Origin: PWXP01 sp040772845
GTDB taxonomy: Bacteria > Planctomycetota > Planctomycetia > Pirellulales > Thermoguttaceae
DNA length: 64,000 nt
Assembly (NCBI GenBank): GCA_040772845.1
Contig: JAXGXG010000001.1
Span: 6,076,001 to 6,140,000, forward strand
Direction of reading: 5' to 3'
Positions 53,529 through 62,858 of the stretch are shown here, one piece after another. The position numbers were made by a program, and so were the translations under genes. How positions within the stretch are numbered: position 1 is the stretch's first letter; each line of letters starts with the position of its first letter. The notes under the pieces are model-generated. The model was given only the letters and a program-made list of their open reading frames with translations. It had not been told where the DNA came from and did not search any database.

Positions 53529-55244
53529 ATGAGTCAGATTACCATGACGATTATCGATCCGAAGCGGGCTATCCACAGCCAGCCGCACGGGAGCTTCCTC
53601 GACGAGGTGGTGGCGGCGCTCTCGGCCGACCCGGAAACGATCGAAGAACTCGAAGCCGCCATGGAGCGATTCGTCCAGTATGGCGGCGATGGCCCCTTTG
53701 CCGGTTGGGCCAGTGGGATTGACGACCAGCCGTATGACGCCGGCGTGTGCATTGTCGACCTGGGCGCACGGTTGGTCGTGGCCGATTCGACGTATTCGGT
53801 TCCGATGCGTGCAGGTGAGTTGCAGTATCGACCTGAAGGCGGCCGCGAGGAAGACACCCCGTGGATCGCCTTCCACCTGGCCGACGACTGGGGACTGCGG
53901 TTCGATACGGTCGATTGGGACGCCGAAGCCGATGCGCGACGCGAGAAGCGATTGGCTTCCGGGACGTTCGACTTCCGCAAGGTGCTCTACGACGAGGTGT
54001 GCCCGTTCATCGTCGAGCAATGCTTTGCCGCGCGCGGCGAGCTGTCGGATTCGGGCGAATCGTCTGACCCAGGCGGATGGACGCCGCCGTCGGGCTGGAC
54101 GTTCACCGAGTTGCCGGAACGAGTTGCCGACGACGGGCTGCCCCTTGCAGAACACGCCATTGCGGAAATCCATGCCCGCTGGCTGATGACGCCCCGCGAC
54201 GACCTGCGGGGCCAAACGCCGCGGGACGTATTGTTGGCCGGCAGGGACCATATCGACCGGGACTTGTGGAGCCGCTGCAATCAATGGTCGGCGTTTCGGG
54301 CTTGTCCGCCGCCGCTTAGCCGCGAATCGGCCGCATTCCGATTCGGCCCCTGCGGCACGCACGAGAACGTGATGTACTACGAGATGGTGCGTGATCTGAT
54401 CCGAACGTGCTGGCGCTCCGTGGTTGAATCAGCAGAGGGCGACGGGAAGACTTCGGCGTCCGGCGGCGTTTCTCGTGATGACGAGATTGCCCGGCTTCGC
54501 GAGGTGCAGCAGGAATGGCTTGAGACGCCTGATTTCGACGATCTTGGGCCACATCCGCCGTTGAAGGTGATCGAGTTGGAACGGATGCGAATTCCGATGG
54601 TGGATTCCGGGGATGAGGCGATGGTCGATCCGGACTGCCCCTTGTGCCAGATGATGGCCGACGAGTCGAAATTCGGGCCATCCTTCTGGCACCTCGACGG
54701 CTGCAATATGGACCAGGATTATCCTTTCACCTTCTGCTCGACTCGCGAGGAGTGGGAAACGGAGTATGGCGACTTGGGGGCGCTCGATTTCGACTACGAC
54801 GAGCCGGACGAAATCGAAACCGAGCAAGAGACACTTGACGCGACGGAACGCCCCGCCACCGAAAATAGCGTCTGGAACTGCTCGTCCATGGCAGGCGACG
54901 TGGCATCCAGACCGCTGCCGGTAGCCCTATTCAGTATTGGCGCCCACGTGGCGGAAATCGGGCTGAGTCTACGCGATTCGTCCGATACGCGATCCTACAT
55001 GGAGTCGCTCAATCGCCATTTCGGCAATCTGAGATCGGCATTGCAGGACGGCGGCTCGTCGCTGGTCGATCCGGTAGTCGCGCGATTCGTCGAGGAGCTT
55101 CATGCGGTGCGCGAAGTGCGACCCGAACTGGACGCCAAATGCTCTGCCCTGGGCCACGAGTTGCGTGAGTTCGCGGCCCGCCTTGCCGACCAGGGAGACG
55201 ATTGGGGCGACGCGGATGATTGGAATGGGGGCTCGCCCTTGTGA
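53529..55244 (+). CDS. Hypothetical acidic cytosolic protein
   Basis: A 571-residue protein I do not recognise. ATG 53529 was chosen for AAGGAAAGG upstream. There is no signal peptide or membrane helix. It is rich in Asp, Glu and Trp (long runs such as FDYDEPDEIETEQETLDATE) and contains a CXXC-like knuckle (DPDCPLCQMMADE ... HLDGCNMDQ) near residue 375 that could bind zinc. The last 120 residues look helical. The gene is 105 bp after the ThuA gene on the same strand. Related proteins may exist only in planctomycetes; this could not be searched. Confidence 0.6.
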   Translation: MSQITMTIIDPKRAIHSQPHGSFLDEVVAALSADPETIEELEAAMERFVQYGGDGPFAGWASGIDDQPYDAGVCIVDLGARLVVADSTYSVPMRAGELQYRPEGGREEDTPWIAFHLADDWGLRFDTVDWDAEADARREKRLASGTFDFRKVLYDEVCPFIVEQCFAARGELSDSGESSDPGGWTPPSGWTFTELPERVADDGLPLAEHAIAEIHARWLMTPRDDLRGQTPRDVLLAGRDHIDRDLWSRCNQWSAFRACPPPLSRESAAFRFGPCGTHENVMYYEMVRDLIRTCWRSVVESAEGDGKTSASGGVSRDDEIARLREVQQEWLETPDFDDLGPHPPLKVIELERMRIPMVDSGDEAMVDPDCPLCQMMADESKFGPSFWHLDGCNMDQDYPFTFCSTREEWETEYGDLGALDFDYDEPDEIETEQETLDATERPATENSVWNCSSMAGDVASRPLPVALFSIGAHVAEIGLSLRDSSDTRSYMESLNRHFGNLRSALQDGGSSLVDPVVARFVEELHAVREVRPELDAKCSALGHELREFAARLADQGDDWGDADDWNGGSPL

Positions 55245-55472
55245 TCTCGGGATGTTCTGCAGGGGAGTGGCCGTTAGCCCCAGGTGATGTCGATCGATTC
55301 GCAACCGGAAGTTGAAATCAATCCTTGATGCCGTTCAGTTGTGCATCAATCCATCGCTGTACATCTGCCGGCGCCGGCGGTTGGACGGGAGCTCTGTAAT
55401 CGAGGATATATTAGCATTACCGGGAACGGACTGCACCCCCCGCCTGCGACTTGCCCTGCTCCGCGCCGTGTC

Positions 55473-55892
55473 TCAGACCCCGTCCGGCAGCAGCGGCTGG
55501 TTCTTGATATAGGCGGTTCCCTGGAACAGGGCGACCAGGTCGCCGGCCTCGTTGGTGACACGGACGGTGCAGGTGGAGATTTTTCGGCTGCGTGCGACCT
55601 CGACGGCTTCGGCCAGCAGTTCGCCCGCCCAGGTTGCCTTGAGGAACGACAGGTTGGTATTGACGGCTACGGCCACTTCACCGGTCGAGTTGCACGCCAT
55701 GGCGAAGGCCAGATCGGCCAGCGTGAAGATGGCTCCCCCCTGCACGATCCCGACGCTATTGAAATGGCGATCCTCCACGGTAAGCGCCGCCTTGGCGTAG
55801 CCCGGCTTCAGTTCAAGAATGCGGACGCCGTTTTCGGCAGCGAATCGGTCCTTCTCGAAGTATTTCTTGATGGCTTCGATTTGTTGTGACAT
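55473..55892 (-). CDS. PaaI-family hotdog-fold thioesterase
   Basis: A 139-residue protein; ATG 55892 fits the family N-terminus (MSQQIEAIKKYFEKDRFAAE). Core: VRILELKPGYAKAALTV, the catalytic loop NSVGIVQGGAIFTLADLAFA (HG-G-like motif written VQGG with Asp in LADLA), then AVNTNLSFLKATWAGELLAEA. It hydrolyses aryl- or acyl-CoA thioesters, cleaning up CoA pools. Upstream 55245-55472 is non-coding. Confidence 0.88.
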   Translation of the reverse strand: MSQQIEAIKKYFEKDRFAAENGVRILELKPGYAKAALTVEDRHFNSVGIVQGGAIFTLADLAFAMACNSTGEVAVAVNTNLSFLKATWAGELLAEAVEVARSRKISTCTVRVTNEAGDLVALFQGTAYIKNQPLLPDGV

Positions 55893-56035
55893 GGTCGAGG
55901 GGGCTCCTGTTCTGCTGTATTCACGTTTGCCACAAGCCGGCACGAATGTGATATGCTCCAGTTACCATCCTGCCCCCTAGCGATTCGTCCTGTCAAGAGG
56001 GGTAGTAAGGGGGGGCGGGCAGGCATGTGCTTCTT

Positions 56036-56431
56036 CTAGCTGCCGGAGATAATCAGATAGGTGACATTGGAAACTACAAATACCAGGACATACCACAGGA
56101 ATGCGTGCAGAAGTATGTAGCCTACACCTCGCCAGCGGCGAGTCCGTATAGCATATACAGGCACGAGAATTGCGGCGAAGAACACGAACCACTGTTGTGC
56201 CGAAACGGGAATCGGATGCCGCATCGTTCTTGCGTCAATCACTGCCCAAATCGCCAGACAGATACATAGCGTCCAATTGATCAGCCAGTCGAGTACAGAC
56301 GGATGCCAGTAGTAGCTACTGCGAAACCCACAAACTGCGGCTACCGCATAGAATGCGAGAAGGAACCATATCGTGTGCCACGGCAAGCGAGAGGATCGAG
56401 GCACGGGGCCGGTTGCCGATTGGACGAACAT
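56036..56431 (-). CDS. Small hypothetical membrane protein
   Basis: A 131-residue protein with four predicted helices (TIWFLLAFYAVAAVCGF, LINWTLCICLAIWAVI, WFVFFAAILVPVYAI, ILLHAFLWYVLVFVVSNVTY) and short Arg-containing loops. No family recognised. The region just upstream (56455-56720) carries a decayed second copy of its 3' end, which supports it being a real, duplicated gene. Confidence 0.55.
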   Translation of the reverse strand: MFVQSATGPVPRSSRLPWHTIWFLLAFYAVAAVCGFRSSYYWHPSVLDWLINWTLCICLAIWAVIDARTMRHPIPVSAQQWFVFFAAILVPVYAIRTRRWRGVGYILLHAFLWYVLVFVVSNVTYLIISGS

Positions 56432-56454
56432 TAGGCTCTATCAGTTCGAGGTGT

Positions 56455-56720
56455 CTATTCGCAGAAGAACGAAGCAAGACAGAATATCAGTATGCAAGCA
56501 ATCGCATACGCTGTCAAGGTGGGAGCGAGCAGGTCCCTGACAACGCCCAGTGTTCTTCCGCTCCATGAGAGCACGACCCCATTCCTGCACCCGACAGCCC
56601 CTGCCAGAAATGGCCAGATAGGAGACATTGCATACGACAGACGCCGGGATATACTACAGTCATATGTACCCCGAGGATGCAGCCGGCAGCTCGCCCGGAG
56701 ACTACTTCGCGCAATGGATC
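56455..56720 (-). pseudogene. Decayed duplicate of the small membrane protein gene
   Basis: From about 56605 the plus-strand sequence matches 56041-56100 at roughly 70 percent by eye (shared words CAGATAGG, GACATTG, TACACA/TACTACAG). In the matching frame GYILLH corresponds to GCILGV, but stops and substitutions break the rest. A 57-residue reading frame (56628-56455) ending in a membrane helix could be a residual product. Confidence 0.35.
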
Positions 56721-56737
56721 GAGCAAGGAGAAATGCA

Positions 56738-58064
56738 ATGAACCTGAAACACATGAGGTCCTTGCTGCTTCTGGTCGCGTCATGGGCCTGTGCCTCACCA
56801 TCGAGCGGTGCATCGATCCTTGTCGAGGCCGAGGCATTTGCTGACCTGGGCGGTTGGATGACGGATACGCAGTTCACCTTGCTGCCGGAAGTTGGCTCGC
56901 CCTATCTGATGGCGCACGGTCTGGGAAAGCCGGTTGCCCCAGCCCGTACGACGGTGGCCTTACCGCAGGCAGGTGTGTGGCGCGTGCTGGTGCGCACCAA
57001 AGACTGGGTAGCGCCGTGGTGTGCGCCGGGCGCCCCGGGAAGGTTTCGCGTGGTGATTGGCGGAAAGACTCTGCCCGTCGAATTCGGCGATCGTGGCGAG
57101 CAATGGCATTGGCAGGAGGGCGGGCAGATAACGCTCCCTGCCGGAAATGTGGAGATTCAACTGTGCGATTTGACCGGATTCAACGGCCGGTGCGACGCCA
57201 TCCTTCTGACAACCGATCTGCAAGGGCTTCCGCCGAACTGCGACCCGGAGTTGCGGGCATTCCGCCGGCAACTGCTTGGCGCGATGGAGGAAGAAACGGA
57301 TGCCGGCGAGTTCGACCTTGTGGTTGTGGGCGGCGGATATGCCGGTATAGCAGCGGCCTTGTCCGGAGCCCGGCAGGCACTGCGCGTGGCACTGATTCAA
57401 GACCGGCCGGTATTGGGCGGTAACGGCTCTTCCGAGGTGCGGGTATGGAGCGACGGCGCGACCATGCAAGGGCAGTTTCCGCATATCGGCGAGATCACCG
57501 AAGAGTTCGCTGATCGTGCTCCGGACTCACCTGCCGCCGCCCGGCATTTCGGTGACGCGTGGAAAGAGCAACGAGTCCGCGCGGAGAAGAACATCTGTCT
57601 GTTCCTGAATCATTACGTTTACACTGCCAGTTGCGATCCGGAGTCGAAGGCCATCCGTTCCGTTGTGGCGATGGACGTGCGCACGGGAATGGAGAAGCGG
57701 TTTCGCGGCAGGTTCTTCGCCGATTGTACGGGACACGGGCACCTGGGAACGCTCGCCGGTGCGGCGTTTCAGTTGACCGAAACCGGGCACATGAGCACCA
57801 GCAATCTTTGGGTATGGCAGCGGGCGAATGAATCGCAGCAATGGCCCGAAACGCCGTGGGCGCTGCCATTGAATGAAGATACCGATTTTCCTCCGACACG
57901 CCAGTCGCGGTCGTTCTGGGCCGGTGCAAGTTTCCAGAAGGGCGACCTTCGAGGCAGGCGCAACGGCCGCCGTTGTGCTCTCGGCCGCTTCGGCCGACGG
58001 TATGATCCATGCCGACTGCGTGCAGGTTGTGCCGGACAAAGCGCACACTTTGAGCCAGCCTTAG
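56738..58064 (+). pseudogene. Secreted FAD-dependent oxidoreductase, internally deleted
   Basis: AAGGAG and ATG 56738 begin a signal peptide and a beta domain (ILVEAEAFADLGGWMTDTQF), then the FAD-binding region: DLVVVGGGYAGIAAALSGA, LIQDRPVLGGNGSSEVRVWS, FADCTGHGHLGTLAG. The sequence reaches PWALPLNEDTDF (about 57895) and the next recognisable piece is the far C-terminal golvesin-like domain in another frame, ATFEAGATAAVVLSAASADG...CVQVVP, ending at 58064. In intact relatives several hundred residues separate these. The product, if made, would run into unrelated sequence to 58072 and lack half the flavoenzyme. Confidence 0.7.
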
Positions 58065-58299
58065 CATTCTGAACTGTGGAGCAGGCTGTGGATACTGTCT
58101 TGTCGCAACCGTTGCGAGAAGCCTGCCAGAAGCAGGGGGCGAAGCGGGGCTTTGCACAGCGGTAACGAAGAGCGTGTGGCAGCGGGACCATCTGGGACCA
58201 TCTGGGGCTTGGCGTTCGCTCTTGTCTGTCATCGCCGGCTGCGTTATGCTGCATATCTGATAAGATAGTCTCCCAATCCCAGCCGCAGGAGTGTCCCTT

Positions 58300-59589
58300 A
58301 TGGTCGTTCGGAAGAAGCCGCGTTTGCTGCTTTGCTCCACACTCGCCCTGTCTTTGCTATGTGTGGGGGTTCTGCGGGCCGACGAGGTGGAGTTCGTCAA
58401 TGGCGCTAAGGTCGAAGGAGAAGTGATCGCACGAGATGACGACTCGATTACGGTCAAGACCGTTGTCGATGGGCGAGAACTGACCCGCCGTTGGACTTTG
58501 GATCAGATTCGCGCCTTGACGATCGACGGCAAACGCGAGGCGCTAGCATCAGAAGCAGCGACAGCTCCGCTAGCCTCGTCTGCAGGCGACGCGCGGAGCG
58601 AAGCCGAAGTGGAAGCCCTGATCGACAAGCTCGGCCGCAGCCAGCCCGAGTGGTGGGAGTCGGCGCAACTGACGTATCCGAAGACACTGGATCTCAACTG
58701 GCCCGAGCCGCCTTTCCGGCAATGGGACAATCAGCGATACATTGGTCAGTACGTGTGGGATATTATCAGCCCGAATCCCAGTAAATGGCAGGGTGGAATC
58801 CGTTTGATGCACCATCTTCTGATGACGCACAAAGATAATCCGACCTTGCGCACGCAGGCGATGAACGAACTGGGGCGCATGTACTTCGATTACATGCAGG
58901 ACTACGCCAGGGCGGCCTTCTGGTGGCGCGCGGCTGGCGTGGAGGACAACGACAGCGAGAGGCATGGCGTTGCCCTGGCCGAATGCTACTGGCGACTTGG
59001 CTCGAAGCCGATGGCTATGGAACTGCTTGGCAAGCTACAGCCTCAGTTCTCGATGATCAAGTTGTGGGCGCAAATGGGGGAGTTGGACAAAGCACTGGGT
59101 ATGGCAGACGCCAATGCAAAGGGTAGCTGGGCCGACATTGCCAATATCTATGCGGGCGACGCGTGCCGGGCCGCCGGTCAGAATCAGCGGGCGATCGAGT
59201 ACTACCAGAAGGTGCTTGCCATCCCGGCTTCGGGACGCACCGCCCGGCGAATCCTTGCCAATCAGGAGCGGGCCAAGGCCAGCATGGAAGCCGTTCGCCT
59301 TTTCGACATGCTTGATTTGAAACAGATTCCGGACGGCGACTATCGCGCGGCCAGTCTCGGTTTCAAGGGACCGCTAACCGTTGAGGTAGCTGTCCGAGAA
59401 GGGCGAATCGAATCGGTCCGTATCGTGCAGCATCAGGAGAAACAGTACTACACGGCAATGATCGAGACACCCCGGCAGATCATCGAGAAGCAGGGGGTCG
59501 AGGGCGTCGATGCGACCAGCGGCGCCACGATCACGTCGCAAGCAATCATTTACGCGACGGCCAAGGCCCTGGCCGGAGGTATGAAGTAG
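58300..59589 (+). CDS. Exported TPR protein with C-terminal FMN-binding domain
   Basis: A 429-residue protein; ATG 58300 has GGAG 9 nt upstream and starts a signal peptide (LLLCSTLALSLLCVGVLRA). A small SH3-like region (VEFVNGAKVEGEVIARDDDS) is followed by TPR-like helices (about 160-330) and an FMN_bind domain at 345-429. Its end, GVDATSGATITSQAIIYA, carries the D-x-x-SGAT motif whose Thr is covalently flavinylated by ApbE in relatives. It lies 4 bp before the Fe-S protein gene, so both probably form one extracytoplasmic electron-transfer chain. Confidence 0.87.
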   Translation: MVVRKKPRLLLCSTLALSLLCVGVLRADEVEFVNGAKVEGEVIARDDDSITVKTVVDGRELTRRWTLDQIRALTIDGKREALASEAATAPLASSAGDARSEAEVEALIDKLGRSQPEWWESAQLTYPKTLDLNWPEPPFRQWDNQRYIGQYVWDIISPNPSKWQGGIRLMHHLLMTHKDNPTLRTQAMNELGRMYFDYMQDYARAAFWWRAAGVEDNDSERHGVALAECYWRLGSKPMAMELLGKLQPQFSMIKLWAQMGELDKALGMADANAKGSWADIANIYAGDACRAAGQNQRAIEYYQKVLAIPASGRTARRILANQERAKASMEAVRLFDMLDLKQIPDGDYRAASLGFKGPLTVEVAVREGRIESVRIVQHQEKQYYTAMIETPRQIIEKQGVEGVDATSGATITSQAIIYATAKALAGGMK

Positions 59590-59593
59590 CCCT

Positions 59594-61669
59594 ATGCCAT
59601 TGCGCTTCCACTGGTATGTGCCGTTACGTAAGAAGACTGCCGGTGGCGACAAGGCGGTACCGGGACCGGTGCGCCGTCTGCTTCGACGTCTTGGCCCGAC
59701 GTGGGCCGCGTCTCCGGCTCGTCGCCTTGCGCAAACGGGCTGCCTGCTTCTCTTCCTGGCGTTGTTCTTCTGGGTCTGCTGGCCGTACACCGCCCGACCA
59801 GCGGCGGAGTGGCGTGGTTGGATTCCGGTTGAGGTCGATACGGTTACCGGGCAGATCACGCTCGCCAGCGACCAGTTGCCGGAGCCGCCCATTCTTCCAG
59901 ACTCGGCGTGGTATGTCGTCGAAGAAGACGACCAGGGAGACCGTTCGTTCGGCCGGTTTCGTGTGGTCGATAGTGGCGACAGCGAGCTGACACTCGTACC
60001 GGTAGACGGCTCGGCCGGCGGGCTGGAGCAGATGGCGATGAGTCTCGGGCCGTGGTCGCTTTCGTCGCGCGACCCTAGTCACTTACCGTCGCACTACGCA
60101 GACGATCTGACAAGAAAACAAGTCATCCCGGCGCCGGCATTCCTTGCCCTCGATCCGTTGGTGAGTCTGTCGGCAGGTATTGCAAGCCGTTCGTGGATCT
60201 GGTCGCTTGTGTGGGCCGGCGCGATAGTGGGCGTTTGCCTGGCGATTCCGCGGGGCTTCTGCGGTTACGTCTGTCCGTTCGGCACCTTGATCGATCTGTT
60301 CGATTGGGCCGTAGGGCGTCGTATCAGCCGTTTTCGCGTGTCGCGCGAAGGATGGTGGGGCGGGCTGCGCTACGGGCTGCTGACGGCCGTGCTTGCCGCA
60401 GCTTTATGCGGTGTACTCTTCGCCGGATTCGTGGCGGCGACTGCCGTTGTGACGCGAGGCATGGCGCTGGTTTTTGCTCCCTTGCAGGATGGTGTCACGC
60501 AAGGCTGGCAGCAGATGCCGCCTTACGGGGCCGGGCAGTGGCTGTCGATCGCGATGTTCTTCGGCGTCTTGGCCTTGGGGTTGCTGGGGCCTCGATTCTG
60601 GTGCCGTTACGTTTGTCCGACCGGGGCCGTCTTCTCGCTTGGCAGCGTGCTCCGACTGCATCAGCGGCACGTGAGCGATGCGTGCGCCGGTTGCGGCCGG
60701 TGCGCCGAGCATTGCCCGTTCGACGCCGTCGAGCCGGGTTTCGGTACACGAACTGCGGACTGCGCTTTCTGTCAGACGTGTGGTGGTGTCTGTCCAACCG
60801 AGGCGGTCCGCTTCAGTTCACGCTGGTCTCGTGCTTCGAATACCGCCAACGGTCAAGCTGGTGCGAAGGAGTCCTCTCTTCCCCGCCGCAGGTTTCTGGC
60901 GAGCGGAATCAGCTTGGGGGCCGGCTGCCTGGGAGGGCTTGGAGCCGCTGTGCTGGTTCGGCTTTCCGGACCAGCGGCCGATGCCGCCGCGACGGCCGCC
61001 GTTCGACCGCCTGGGAGCGTTCCGGAGATCGATTTCTTGCGCATGTGTGTCGGCTGCGGCCAGTGTTTGCGAGCGTGCCCGAACGGCGCCTTGCAGCCGT
61101 TGGGCGTCGGAGACGGGTTGGAATCGCTTTGGACGCCGCATCTTGTCGCCGATTGGGCCGGCTGCGAAACGAGCTGTAACCGCTGCGGGCAGGTTTGTCC
61201 GACCGGTGCGATTCGTGCGCTGCCCCTGGTAGAAAAACAGGCCGCGCGGATGGGGCGGGCCGTTGTCGATCAGGCGACGTGTCTGCCCTTCGCCCAGCGT
61301 GCGTCGTGCCGGTTGTGCGTTGACGCGTGTGCTGCGGCCGGTCATCGGGCGATTGAATTCGTGCGTGTCGGCACCGAACTGGATGCTTCCGGTCGGCCGA
61401 TTGCCGATACGGGCTACCTGGTCCCGTCCGTGCAGCAGCAGCGGTGCGTTGGTTGCGGCCAGTGTCAGACCCGCTGTCATGCAATCAACGTGGTCGCTCA
61501 GGGCGAGTTGAAAGAGGCGGCAATCCGGGTCGAGGCCGGCAAAGGCAAAGAAGACCGGTTGCGAACCGGTTCCTACATTGCATTGCGCGAGGCCGAAGCC
61601 GCCCAGCAGCAAGAGAGTACGCTCCCGCCGGCTTCCTCGGGCGAGTATCTGCCTGACTTCCTGCAGTGA
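59594..61669 (+). CDS. NapH-NapG-like fused polyferredoxin membrane protein
   Basis: A 691-residue protein. The NapH/NosR-like N-terminal half has about five helices, two cytoplasmic cysteine motifs (GFCGYVCPFGTLIDLFDW and WCRYVCPTGAVFS) and ferredoxin-type clusters (CAGCGRCAEHCPF, CAFCQTCGGVCPTEA). At about 430 a Tat-like RR motif with a hydrophobic stretch (PRRRFLASGISLGAGCLGG) begins a MauM/NapG-like half with four further cysteine motifs (CVGCGQCLRACPN, CNRCGQVCPTGAI, CRLCVDACAAAG, CVGCGQCQTRCHA). The two are separate proteins in nap operons; here they are joined. With the flavinylated partner it should pass electrons from quinol to periplasmic acceptors. Confidence 0.9.
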   Translation: MPLRFHWYVPLRKKTAGGDKAVPGPVRRLLRRLGPTWAASPARRLAQTGCLLLFLALFFWVCWPYTARPAAEWRGWIPVEVDTVTGQITLASDQLPEPPILPDSAWYVVEEDDQGDRSFGRFRVVDSGDSELTLVPVDGSAGGLEQMAMSLGPWSLSSRDPSHLPSHYADDLTRKQVIPAPAFLALDPLVSLSAGIASRSWIWSLVWAGAIVGVCLAIPRGFCGYVCPFGTLIDLFDWAVGRRISRFRVSREGWWGGLRYGLLTAVLAAALCGVLFAGFVAATAVVTRGMALVFAPLQDGVTQGWQQMPPYGAGQWLSIAMFFGVLALGLLGPRFWCRYVCPTGAVFSLGSVLRLHQRHVSDACAGCGRCAEHCPFDAVEPGFGTRTADCAFCQTCGGVCPTEAVRFSSRWSRASNTANGQAGAKESSLPRRRFLASGISLGAGCLGGLGAAVLVRLSGPAADAAATAAVRPPGSVPEIDFLRMCVGCGQCLRACPNGALQPLGVGDGLESLWTPHLVADWAGCETSCNRCGQVCPTGAIRALPLVEKQAARMGRAVVDQATCLPFAQRASCRLCVDACAAAGHRAIEFVRVGTELDASGRPIADTGYLVPSVQQQRCVGCGQCQTRCHAINVVAQGELKEAAIRVEAGKGKEDRLRTGSYIALREAEAAQQQESTLPPASSGEYLPDFLQ

Positions 61670-61817
61670 TTTGCGGCCGATGAAAGACGCAGCCTATTGT
61701 CACGTTGGATACATCGCAGGGGAGCCGGAGCTTAACAGAAGGCAACAGAGATAACAGAGTTCTCCCGCTCCGTTTCCTCTGTTCTCACTGTTCCCCCCGG
61801 TCGCGCGGGGCATGTCG

Positions 61818-62753
61818 TCAGTGTTCGGGCTGGCACCAGGGGCAATCGCGGTCTGGGTAGGGCTCGATGTGGGCGGTTGCGTTGGCGTCTCCCAGGGCGC
61901 GTTCCATTTCCCCCTCGATGGCGCCGGCGACTTCGTGGGCATGTTCAATGGTCCACGTGGCCGGCACCTGGATGTGGAAGTCGACCCAGTGGAAACGCCC
62001 CGTATGGCGGTGCCGCAGCTTGTGGTATGCGCAGATGCGGGGTTCCTTCCCTTCCGGCCCGACGTGACGTTCGAGTATCTCTGTCAGAAGCTGCATGTCT
62101 TCCATGTCCTGGCGGTCCATCAGCCGGCCGCCCGAACGCCGTATCAGGCCAAGAGCCATCCAGCCGATGTTCACGCCGAGTAGCAGCGCCGTGATCGGGT
62201 CGAAGTAGACCCATCCGGTCAGCTTTACCAGTCCCAGGCCGACAAGCACGGCGATACTGGTCAACGCGTCGCTGAGCAGATGCTTGCCATCGGCCTCCAG
62301 GGTCATCGAGTCCTGCTTCCGCCCCGTGCGGAGCAGATAGAAACCCACGCCGCCGTTGACGAACAGGGCCAGCACGACCATGGCCAGGCCGACGCCCAAC
62401 CTCTGTTCCTGGACCAGATCGCCGCGCCACATCGCATCGAAGGTGCGTACGACGATGAATATGGCGGCCATCAAGACCATTCCTCCCTCGAACATGGCCG
62501 AGAGAAACTCGATCTTGCCGTGGCCGTAGGGATGCTCCTCATCGGCCGGGCTGTGCGCGACGACCAGCGCATAGAAGGCCATGGTCGCGCCCAGTACGTT
62601 CGCGATGCTCTCGACCGCGTCCGAAAAAATCGCAGCAGAACCGGTGACAAAGTATGCCGCAAACTTGATCAATAGCAGAACAATGCTCACGGTGAGCGAG
62701 ACGATAACCGCCCAGGCTTCAGCCGTCGGGATATGTGCGTTTCGGAATCGCAT
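61818..62753 (-). CDS. Cation diffusion facilitator family transporter
   Basis: A 311-residue CDF antiporter that exports Zn2+, Fe2+ or similar ions against protons. Six helices; metal-site motifs SAAIFSDAVESIANVLGATM (helix 2, D-x3-S variant) and HLLSDALTSIAVLVGL (H-x3-D, helix 5); HPYGHGKIEFLSAMFEG between helices 2 and 3. The C-terminal domain is His-rich (AYHKLRHRHTGRFHWVDFHI). The metal cannot be named. A 7-bp inverted repeat (AACAGAG/CTCTGTT, about 61758-61788) lies between this gene and the Fe-S protein gene, both of which end there. Confidence 0.92.
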   Translation of the reverse strand: MRFRNAHIPTAEAWAVIVSLTVSIVLLLIKFAAYFVTGSAAIFSDAVESIANVLGATMAFYALVVAHSPADEEHPYGHGKIEFLSAMFEGGMVLMAAIFIVVRTFDAMWRGDLVQEQRLGVGLAMVVLALFVNGGVGFYLLRTGRKQDSMTLEADGKHLLSDALTSIAVLVGLGLVKLTGWVYFDPITALLLGVNIGWMALGLIRRSGGRLMDRQDMEDMQLLTEILERHVGPEGKEPRICAYHKLRHRHTGRFHWVDFHIQVPATWTIEHAHEVAGAIEGEMERALGDANATAHIEPYPDRDCPWCQPEH

Positions 62754-62858
62754 GGGATTGCAGCCACCCTCTTCTTGGGATGGGCCGTGAATCAGGGAAT
62801 TGAACTGAGATCACTCCAGACGCTCGCCTCGAATCGTAACCGTCATGCGGTGGATCGA

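Noticed and set aside
55318..55410. A 30-codon minus-strand tail reading APADVQRWIDAQLNGIKD, protein-like
   Set aside because: A stop lies directly upstream and no larger gene remains; it may be the remnant of a lost gene but cannot be supported.
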